Source of the DNA: Planctomycetota bacterium
Lineage (GTDB): Bacteria; Planctomycetota; Brocadiia; SM23-32
Reading direction: 5' to 3'
Length of the DNA: 11,229 nucleotides
NCBI GenBank assembly: GCA_018334735.1
Contig: JAGXLK010000022.1
Span: 1 to 11,229 of the forward strand
Shown here: piece after piece, positions 5,475 to 11,229 of the stretch
How positions within the stretch are numbered: position 1 is the stretch's first letter
Layout of the letters: the number at the start of each line of letters is the position of its first letter
Notes under the pieces: model-generated
Databases searched by the model: none
The model's input: only the letters and a program-made list of their open reading frames with translations
Told to the model about the DNA's origin: nothing
Program-made: the position numbers and the translations under genes

Positions 5475-6316
5475 CTGCTCTCCTGCTCCCCGGTTTCAGG
5501 GAAAAGTTTATCGGTTTCCATTTGATCAAAGATAGCCCTGTGATTGACAGGTCCGTGTCCTTTTCCCAGGCGAAGTCCACCTTCAATGGCGGCCTGGACG
5601 GCGTCACGGGCAGTTTCCACGGCTCTGGGCATTTCGAAGCCCATTCCCAGTAAAGAGGCGATGGCCGACGCGTAAGTACATCCCGTTCCATGCGTGTTTT
5701 TTGTCGATATTCGGGCACGGACTACTTCATAAGATTTTGTTGCACCGCACAGAATGTCCACTGGTTCTCCGTCGAGATGTCCCCCTTTAAGGAGGACCCA
5801 TTTGGGCCCAAGGGAGCGGAGATTTTCTGCGGTTTCCCGCATCTGTTGGGGGGTTTCGATGGTAACTCCAAGCAAAGCCTCGGCTTCCGGAATGTTCGGG
5901 GTAATGATCGAGGCCAGCGGAAAAAGTTCTTCGCGAAGCGCTTTTTCGGCTTCAGGAGCGAGAAGGCTGTCACCGCTTTTTGCAACCATGACCGGGTCAA
6001 CAACGAGGTGAGGTACCGGGTGTTCGCTGATGCACCTGGCAACCGTGTTGACGATTTCGGCATTGGCCAGCATTCCGGTTTTTACGACGTCGACTCCGAT
6101 ATCTTCGACCACAGCTTCAATCTGAGTGCGGACAAAATCGGGAGGCACGTTGTGAATACCGCGAACGCCCGATGTGTTTTGGGCAGTGAGAGCCGTAATC
6201 GCACTCATGCCGAATCCGCCGAGGGCCGTGATTGTTTTCAGATCGGCCTGGATTCCGGCTCCACCCCCGCTGTCACTGCCGGCTATAGCCAGAATACGTG
6301 GCGTTTGACGGTGCAT
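5471..6316 (-). CDS. thiD: Bifunctional hydroxymethylpyrimidine kinase / phosphomethylpyrimidine kinase
   Basis: ThiD phosphorylates 4-amino-5-hydroxymethyl-2-methylpyrimidine twice to give the pyrophosphate used by ThiE in thiamine synthesis. It is a ribokinase-fold enzyme. From the chosen start it has 281 residues, slightly longer than the common 265-270. Motifs are [17 protein letters not shown] (12-28), VKTGML (78-83), [11 protein letters not shown] (106-116) and [14 protein letters not shown] (207-220) with the catalytic-loop Cys 213; GHGPVNH lies near the C-terminus. The reading frame extends 29 codons upstream to 6403, but that extension has no family similarity, while ATG 6316-6314 has AAGGA eight bases before it, so the later start is preferred. 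It overlaps folK by four bases. I see no TPP riboswitch in the leader. Confidence 0.94.
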   Translation of the reverse strand: MHRQTPRILAIAGSDSGGGAGIQADLKTITALGGFGMSAITALTAQNTSGVRGIHNVPPDFVRTQIEAVVEDIGVDVVKTGMLANAEIVNTVARCISEHPVPHLVVDPVMVAKSGDSLLAPEAEKALREELFPLASIITPNIPEAEALLGVTIETPQQMRETAENLRSLGPKWVLLKGGHLDGEPVDILCGATKSYEVVRARISTKNTHGTGCTYASAIASLLGMGFEMPRAVETARDAVQAAIEGGLRLGKGHGPVNHRAIFDQMETDKLFPETGEQESR

Positions 6317-6610
6317 TTGCTGGTTCCTTTGGGTGCGAGACACACTTGAAGTCAAAGATATGAGAGAATAACATAAGCGTTTCAACCGCCTTTTACAAAG
6401 CACCGCCTTTTTGCTCCATCCCCGGGAGAGACGGGGTTAGCCTGTATAAGCGACTCGTCCGAGCTTTCCCTGGCGGGCGGCCAGCGCTTTTCTGCTTTTG
6501 GTTGTGAGATTCAGAGCGATCGAGCAGGAAGGACTTTGATTCGGCGCTCAGCGCTGTCCCCATTGTGTATCGGGGTAAGGGCGCGTCACTCGGAAAAGAA
6601 AAAATAAACA
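6317..6610. other. Divergent intergenic region between thiD and aspartate kinase
   Basis: This 294-bp region must hold promoters for both directions. It contains a candidate thiD promoter at 6370-6398, a five-pair hairpin CCCCG/CGGGG at 6420-6436 without a T-run, the palindrome GCGCTCAGCGC at 6544-6554, and CCCC/GGGG arms around an AT-rich loop near 6558-6575. I could not recognise a lysine, threonine or TPP riboswitch. A 72-codon minus-strand frame here resembles nothing and is not called. Confidence 0.5.
6370..6398 (-). promoter_or_regulatory. Candidate promoter of thiD-folK
   Basis: On the minus strand TTGTAA (6398-6393) is followed after 17 bases by TATGTT (6375-6370), each matching the sigma-70 consensus at four of six positions. 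An overlapping alternative uses TTGAAA with CATATC, also at 17 bases. The site lies 53 bases before the chosen thiD start at 6316. If used, it lies inside the 29-codon upstream extension of the reading frame, which supports the shorter thiD start. Confidence 0.3.
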
Positions 6611-7831
6611 ATGTCTCTTATCGTGCAAAAATTCGGTGGTTCTTCGGTTGGAACGCCTGATAAGCTGCAGGCCGCTGCCCGCCGTGCAGTTGGTCAGAGC
6701 CAGCAGGGCCATCAGGTTGTAGTCGTTGTCAGTGCGATGGGCGACCAGACGGATGAATTAATCGCTTTAGCCCGGCAGTTGCATCCGGAGCCTGATCCGC
6801 GCGAAATGGACATGTTAATGGCGGTTGGAGAACAGATGTCTGTGGCCCTGATGGCGATTGCTATTCATGCTCTCGATCATGGTGCGGTGAGCCTGACCGG
6901 GGCTCAGGCTGGTATACGAACAGATAGCGTTTCGAGCAAAGCCAAAATTCAAACCATTGACACATCTCGTATCAGACAAGAACTTGAGAAAGATCAGATC
7001 GCCATTGTTGCGGGTTTTCAGGGCGTCGACGGCGAGGATAATATCACGACGCTCGGTCGCGGCGGATCGGATACGACCGCCGTGGCGCTGGCGGCAGCAT
7101 TGATGGCCGACCGATGCGATATTTTTACCGACGTTGACGGAATTTATACGGCCGATCCAGATATTGTGCCTGAGGCGATTCGCATGGACTGCGTCGATTA
7201 CGATGAAATTCTCGAACTGGCCAGTATGGGTGCCAGAGTGATGCACTCAAGGGCTGTGGAAATTGCAAAACGTTTTTCCGTCCCGTTCCGGGTTCGTCCC
7301 AGTGCGGGTGAAACGGAGGGAACGCTCGTGGATGAACTGAATAAGATGGAACAGGTTGATGTGCGCGGAGCCGCTCTCGAAACCGGCGAAGCGAAGATAA
7401 CTATCCGGGACGTGCCGGACGAGCCGGGAGTGGCTGCCATGATATTCGGTGCGATCTCGGGCGAAAATGTGAACGTCGATATGATTGTTCAAAATGTCAG
7501 TGCGGCCGGCACCACGGACCTGAGTTACACTGTTTTGAGCTCAGATCTATCGGCGGCTCGTAAGATCTCAATGCAACTGGCGCAGGAATTGGGAGCTGGC
7601 GAGGTGGAGGTCGACGAGAACGTGGCGAAAGTCAGTATCGTCGGAATGGGAATGCGAAGCCACAGCGGTGTGGCGGAGAAAATGTTCGAGTCGCTTGCCC
7701 GGCACAAAATCAACATTCAGATGATCAGTACTTCCGAGATTAAAATTTCGGTCGTGATCAGTTTTGAAGACGGTGAACGAGCGTTGCAGGCGGTTCACCA
7801 GGCCTTTGAGCTTGGAGAAAAGAAAAGATAA
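6611..7831 (+). CDS. lysC: Aspartate kinase (monofunctional, two ACT domains)
   Basis: The enzyme phosphorylates L-aspartate to 4-phospho-aspartate, the first committed step to lysine, methionine and threonine. The 406 residues match the usual length of the monofunctional alpha-type enzyme. The kinase domain carries KFGGSSV (7-13), the GRGGSDTTAVALAAAL segment (149-164), the FTDVDGIYTADP segment (172-183) and the LASMGARVMHSRAVEIA segment (203-219). The regulatory part has one ACT domain beginning at about 262 (ITIRDVPDEPGVA) and another at about 340 (VSIVGMGMRSHSGVAEKMF to ISTSEIKISVVI), which normally bind lysine and/or threonine for feedback inhibition. No homoserine dehydrogenase fusion is present. 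The ATG has only an A-rich leader with no clear Shine-Dalgarno. It is followed 77 bp downstream by citramalate synthase in the same direction, suggesting joint transcription. Confidence 0.95.
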   Translation: MSLIVQKFGGSSVGTPDKLQAAARRAVGQSQQGHQVVVVVSAMGDQTDELIALARQLHPEPDPREMDMLMAVGEQMSVALMAIAIHALDHGAVSLTGAQAGIRTDSVSSKAKIQTIDTSRIRQELEKDQIAIVAGFQGVDGEDNITTLGRGGSDTTAVALAAALMADRCDIFTDVDGIYTADPDIVPEAIRMDCVDYDEILELASMGARVMHSRAVEIAKRFSVPFRVRPSAGETEGTLVDELNKMEQVDVRGAALETGEAKITIRDVPDEPGVAAMIFGAISGENVNVDMIVQNVSAAGTTDLSYTVLSSDLSAARKISMQLAQELGAGEVEVDENVAKVSIVGMGMRSHSGVAEKMFESLARHKINIQMISTSEIKISVVISFEDGERALQAVHQAFELGEKKR

Positions 7832-7908
7832 CGTTGTCCGGCCCGAGCGCGGTTCTGGGGCAATGATGATTCCTGCAGATCGGATCCTGTCAAGAAGATA
7901 AGAACATA

Positions 7909-9495
7909 ATGAATACTGAACACCAACAAATCGATCTTTACGATACGACACTTCGAGACGGTTGCCAGGCCGAAGGTGTGTCACTTTCTCTCGAGGAAAA
8001 ACTGCAACTCGCTGTCAAGATGGATGAATTGGGAGTTCATTACATCGAAGGTGGATTTCCGCTTTCGAACCCGAAAGACGCCGAATTCTTCAAACGAGTA
8101 TCAGATCTGGATCTGAAAACCGCCCGCGTGGCGGCCTTCGGCAGTACGTGTCGTGCCGAGACGTCCCCGGAAGATGATATCGGGGTCCAGGCAGTGCTGA
8201 ATGCTGAAACCCCTGCCGTCACTATCGTGGCCAAAGCCTGGGATCTGCATGTGGAGAAAGTGCTCCACACCTCCCTTGATGAGAACCTTCGGATGGTGGA
8301 GGAAACGATTCGTTATTTGAAGGACCAGAGTCGAGAGGTGATTGTCGATGCAGAACACTTTTTCGATGGCGTGAAGAGCAATTCGGACCAGGCTCTCCAT
8401 GTGTTGAAAGTCGCCGCCGATGCCGGAGCAGATGTGCTTGTGCTATGTGATACCAATGGGGGAAGTTTGGTATCGGAAGTCGCCGAATGGACGGCCCGAG
8501 TGTGCGAGGAGGTAGATGTTCGGATCGGTATCCATTGCCATGACGACAGCGGTTTGGCCGTTGCCAATTCAATTGTGGCGATCGAAAATGGAGCGCGCCA
8601 TATACAGGGGACTTTTAATGGATTCGGAGAACGTTGCGGCAACATGGACATCTGCGTGGCCGTCCCCATCCTCGAATTGAAGACACCGTATACAACAATT
8701 GGCAAAGAGAATCTAAAGCAGATCACGAAAACAAGCCGGTTCGCCTACGAAATTGGCAATATGATGTTGCGCAAACGTCAGCCTTTTGTCGGTACCAGTG
8801 CGTTCGCGCATAAAGGCGGCTTGCATGTTGATGCAATGCTCAAGGATGAGCTCACATACGAGCATATTGATCCCGCAGAAGTGGGCAATGAACGCCGCTT
8901 TTTGATCGGTGAACTTTCCGGGCGCGCTGCGGTTATCAAGAAACTGGAGCGCTACGACTTGACCCACGACGGCGACGTTATGTCGCGGATTCTTAAGCGA
9001 GTCGGCGAGATGGAAAACGAAGGCTACCAGTTCGAGGCCGCTGAAGGCTCGTTTGCCCTTCTGGCGAAAAAGGAAGTTGGGAGCTACCACAGTATCTTTG
9101 AGGTGGAAGGTTATCACGTCAATATCATCAAACAGTCTGACGGCCGGTTGGTGACCGATGCGACGGTTAAATTAAATGTGAATGGACATCGCGAACATAC
9201 GGCCAGCGAAGGCGATGGCCCGGTGAATGCGCTTGATGGCGCCCTGCGTAAAGCTCTTGAGCCGCATTATCCGGAACTTGCGAATATGCATCTCACGGAT
9301 TACATGGTGCGGGTAATAAATCCGAAAGCGGCCACCGCCGCTAAAGTGAGGGTCGTCATCCAGAGCGCCGATCCTGACCACAGCTGGGGGACTGTGGGGG
9401 TGAGTGAGAATATCATCGAAGCCAGCTGGGAGGCGCTTGTCGACAGCATCGAGTATAAACAACTTCTTGCCGAAGAGAACACGGCCGAAGATTGA
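7909..9495 (+). CDS. cimA: (R)-citramalate synthase
   Basis: The enzyme condenses acetyl-CoA with pyruvate to (R)-citramalate, the entry to the threonine-independent route to 2-oxobutyrate and isoleucine. At 528 residues it has the length of the Geobacter-type CimA. The catalytic TIM barrel has LYDTTLRDG (10-18) followed by [13 protein letters not shown], where the QAEG pattern is typical of CimA rather than LeuA; then CDTNGG (180-185), the metal-binding [13 protein letters not shown] (209-221), GFGERCGN (238-245) and [10 protein letters not shown] (301-310). From about 386 onwards the C-terminus matches the LeuA dimer / allosteric domain, which in this family binds isoleucine or leucine. The ribosome site is weak (purine-rich AAGAAGATAAG). 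Homocitrate or isopropylmalate synthase are less likely alternatives. It sits between lysC and valS. Confidence 0.92.
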   Translation: MNTEHQQIDLYDTTLRDGCQAEGVSLSLEEKLQLAVKMDELGVHYIEGGFPLSNPKDAEFFKRVSDLDLKTARVAAFGSTCRAETSPEDDIGVQAVLNAETPAVTIVAKAWDLHVEKVLHTSLDENLRMVEETIRYLKDQSREVIVDAEHFFDGVKSNSDQALHVLKVAADAGADVLVLCDTNGGSLVSEVAEWTARVCEEVDVRIGIHCHDDSGLAVANSIVAIENGARHIQGTFNGFGERCGNMDICVAVPILELKTPYTTIGKENLKQITKTSRFAYEIGNMMLRKRQPFVGTSAFAHKGGLHVDAMLKDELTYEHIDPAEVGNERRFLIGELSGRAAVIKKLERYDLTHDGDVMSRILKRVGEMENEGYQFEAAEGSFALLAKKEVGSYHSIFEVEGYHVNIIKQSDGRLVTDATVKLNVNGHREHTASEGDGPVNALDGALRKALEPHYPELANMHLTDYMVRVINPKAATAAKVRVVIQSADPDHSWGTVGVSENIIEASWEALVDSIEYKQLLAEENTAED

Positions 9496-9568
9496 ACTCC
9501 AAAGTCTTGAAACGGTTCTCTCTGAAAAAATCATAACGATCAGTTATTTCCGAGATCAACAGGACACA

Positions 9569-11229
9569 ATGATGAAAGACATAGAACTTGGCACCCGGTA
9601 CGATCCCGCGGAAATCGAAGATAGAACGTACGCATTTTGGGAAGAAGGAGGATTCTTCCATCCCGAGCCCGAGGAACCTGGGGACGCTTACACAATCGTT
9701 ATCCCGCCACCGAACGTTACCGGTCTCCTTCATATTGGGCATGCACTCAACAACACGCTCCAGGATATTTTTATCCGCTGGCGGCGGATGCAGGGTTTCA
9801 ATACGCTCTGGGTGCCCGGCACAGACCACGCCGGAATCGCGACCCAGAACGTCGTCGAACAACAGCTCGCCCAGGAAGGACTCCACCGGTGGGATGTCGG
9901 CCGGGAAGATTTCATCGAACGGGTTTGGGATTGGAAAGACCAATACGGAGACCGAATTACCAATCAGCTCCGTCGGCTCGGGGCTTCCCTCGATTGGAAT
10001 CGGGAACGTTTTACCATGGACGAAGGTTTGAGTGAAGCAGTTCTGGAGACGTTCCTCCAGCTCTATAATCGGGGTTTGATTTACCGGGGCAAGTATATCA
10101 TCAATTGGTGCCCCCGGTGCGGGACTGCTCTCGCGGACGATGAGGTCGAACACGAAGAACATGAAGGGCATTTCTGGCATATTCACTATCCTTTCAAGGA
10201 CGATCCGAAAAAATTCATCACGGTTGCAACAACCCGGCCCGAAACGATGCTCGGCGATACCGCCGTGGCGGTGCATCCGGATGACGAACGCTATAAGGAC
10301 CTTGTTGGTAAAACCGTCATTGTCCCGATGCGGGGACGAGAGATTCCGGTCATCGCCGATGATTGGGTGGACCCCGATTTCGGAACGGGAGCTGTCAAAG
10401 TCACCCCCGCCCATGACCCGGACGATTTCAAACTGGGCGATCGCCACAACCTGGGTAAGCCGGTGGTAATCGGCGAAGATGGCAATATGACACTCGAGGC
10501 CGGCGAACGCTACGAGGGAATGGACCGCTACGAATGCCGCGAAGCCCTGATTGAAGATCTCCGGGAGCGACAACAGCTGGAAAAAGTGGTCCCCCATACC
10601 CACTCTGTGGGACATTGTTACCGCTGCCATGCTGTCATCGAACCCTACCTCTCGGATCAGTGGTTCGTGAAGATGAAACCACTTGCGAAAAAAGCGATCA
10701 AAGCCGCGGAAGAAGGGCAGGTAGAGTTTCATCCCGATCGGTGGAAAAGTTTCTACCTGGATTGGCTCGAAAACGTCCGCGATTGGTGCATCAGCCGCCA
10801 GATCTGGTGGGGACACCGTCTGCCGGTGTATTACTGCGATAATTGCGAAGAACCGGTGGTGGGACGAGAAGCACCGAATGAGTGCCCGGAATGCGGATGC
10901 GAGGAATTTCACCAGGATGAAGATGTTCTTGATACATGGTTCTCCAGCGCTCTGTGGCCGTTCAGCACCCTCGGTTGGCCCGAAGAAACCGAAGACCTGA
11001 AACGTTACTATCCCACCAGCACCCTCATTACGGACCGCGGGATCATCTATTTCTGGGTCGCGCGGATGGTGATGATGGGAATGGAGTTTATGGATGAAGT
11101 CCCGTTCAGCGACGTGCTTATTCATGGCACTATTCTGGATGAGCAGGGACGCAAAATGTCGAAATCGCTGGGCAATGGTATCGACCCGATCGAGATGATC
11201 GAACAGTACGGAGCCGATGCGGTTCGCTT
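9569..11229 (+). CDS. valS: Valyl-tRNA synthetase, N-terminal 553 codons (cut by window edge)
   Basis: ValS attaches valine to tRNA-Val and edits mischarged threonine. The visible part contains the class I signatures HIGH (55-58, within [18 protein letters not shown]) and KMSKS (529-533), the TDHAGIATQ loop (85-93), and the CP1 editing domain with [17 protein letters not shown] (221-237). Cysteine pairs CPRC (181-184), CDNC (423-426) and CPEC (439-442) suggest zinc knuckles. DQWFVKM (373-379) and [10 protein letters not shown] (491-500) also fit. Missing beyond the edge are the anticodon-binding domain and C-terminal coiled coil, as full proteins are about 880-950 residues. Two consecutive ATGs (9569, 9572) are possible starts; AGGA at 9561-9564 is four bases from the first and seven from the second, so the second may be the real one. 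It lies 73 bp after cimA, with no terminator seen. Confidence 0.96.
   Translation, partial: MMKDIELGTRYDPAEIEDRTYAFWEEGGFFHPEPEEPGDAYTIVIPPPNVTGLLHIGHALNNTLQDIFIRWRRMQGFNTLWVPGTDHAGIATQNVVEQQLAQEGLHRWDVGREDFIERVWDWKDQYGDRITNQLRRLGASLDWNRERFTMDEGLSEAVLETFLQLYNRGLIYRGKYIINWCPRCGTALADDEVEHEEHEGHFWHIHYPFKDDPKKFITVATTRPETMLGDTAVAVHPDDERYKDLVGKTVIVPMRGREIPVIADDWVDPDFGTGAVKVTPAHDPDDFKLGDRHNLGKPVVIGEDGNMTLEAGERYEGMDRYECREALIEDLRERQQLEKVVPHTHSVGHCYRCHAVIEPYLSDQWFVKMKPLAKKAIKAAEEGQVEFHPDRWKSFYLDWLENVRDWCISRQIWWGHRLPVYYCDNCEEPVVGREAPNECPECGCEEFHQDEDVLDTWFSSALWPFSTLGWPEETEDLKRYYPTSTLITDRGIIYFWVARMVMMGMEFMDEVPFSDVLIHGTILDEQGRKMSKSLGNGIDPIEMIEQYGADAVR

Noticed and set aside
6316..6403. 29-codon N-terminal extension of thiD to ATG at 6403
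   Set aside because: The added residues match nothing in ThiD, and a good AAGGA lies before the later ATG at 6316, while a promoter candidate falls within the extension.
6420..6436. CCCCG/CGGGG hairpin as an intrinsic terminator
   Set aside because: Only five base pairs and no T-run on either strand. The genes on both sides point away from it, so no terminator is expected there.
6317..6610. TPP riboswitch before thiD or lysine riboswitch before lysC
   Set aside because: I looked for the conserved TPP core (CUGAGA and the ACCUGAU-type segment) on the minus strand and for lysine-box features on the plus strand, and found neither.
6393..6611. 72-codon minus-strand frame between thiD and lysC
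   Set aside because: No recognisable domain, and it runs through the region that must hold the promoters. A weak candidate at best.
9413..11125. 570-codon minus-strand open frame
   Set aside because: It is antisense to valS (and the end of cimA), whose motifs are unambiguous. Long antisense frames are expected from the codon pattern of such genes, and this translation shows no recognisable family.

Overview
The window is bacterial chromosome carrying ordinary metabolic and translation genes on both strands, with one unusual regulator. It most likely comes from a member of the Planctomycetota. The main reason is the protein encoded at 1898-3427. It has an N-terminal array of helix-turn-helix (HTH) segments followed by a sigma-70-like core ending in FARTVPQQ, which closely recalls the ARTIPEE-type region 2 of planctomycete sigma factors as I remember them. 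The other genes fit this but are not diagnostic. I see no CRISPR array, insertion sequence, tRNA, rRNA or phage gene.

Layout. (1) 1-1558, minus strand: an operon encoding the beta (two [4Fe-4S] clusters) and gamma (FAD/NAD(P)H diaphorase) subunits of a sulfhydrogenase / group 3b [NiFe]-hydrogenase type complex. An AsrAB-type sulfite reductase is the alternative. The operon runs off the left edge, so the catalytic subunits would lie outside. (2) 1559-1897: a 339-bp divergent regulatory region with inverted repeats. (3) 1898-3427, plus: the divergent sigma-70-like protein. (4) 3428-3641: an intergenic region with a perfect 8-bp-arm inverted repeat next to a candidate promoter. (5) 3642-4946, plus: a DUF1015 family protein. 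(6) 6316-5001, minus: thiD (thiamine pyrimidine kinase) overlapping folK (folate pterin pyrophosphokinase) by an ATGA junction. (7) 6317-6610: a divergent promoter region. (8) 6611-11229, plus: aspartate kinase, (R)-citramalate synthase and valyl-tRNA synthetase (valS, cut by the right edge), with gaps of about 75 bp.

Working together. Aspartate kinase starts the aspartate family (Lys, Met, Thr). Citramalate synthase makes 2-oxobutyrate for isoleucine without using threonine. ValS uses valine, which is made by the same downstream enzymes as isoleucine. The thiD-folK pair joins two cofactor pathways that both phosphorylate a hydroxymethyl heterocycle. The hydrogenase module is a separate redox unit.

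The best candidate for something undescribed is the sigma-like protein. It keeps recognisable sigma region 2 and region 4 outlines, but appears to lack region 1.2 and to have lost the tryptophan-bearing promoter-melting motif. This suggests a non-canonical sigma paralogue, possibly an anti-promoter or decoy regulator.
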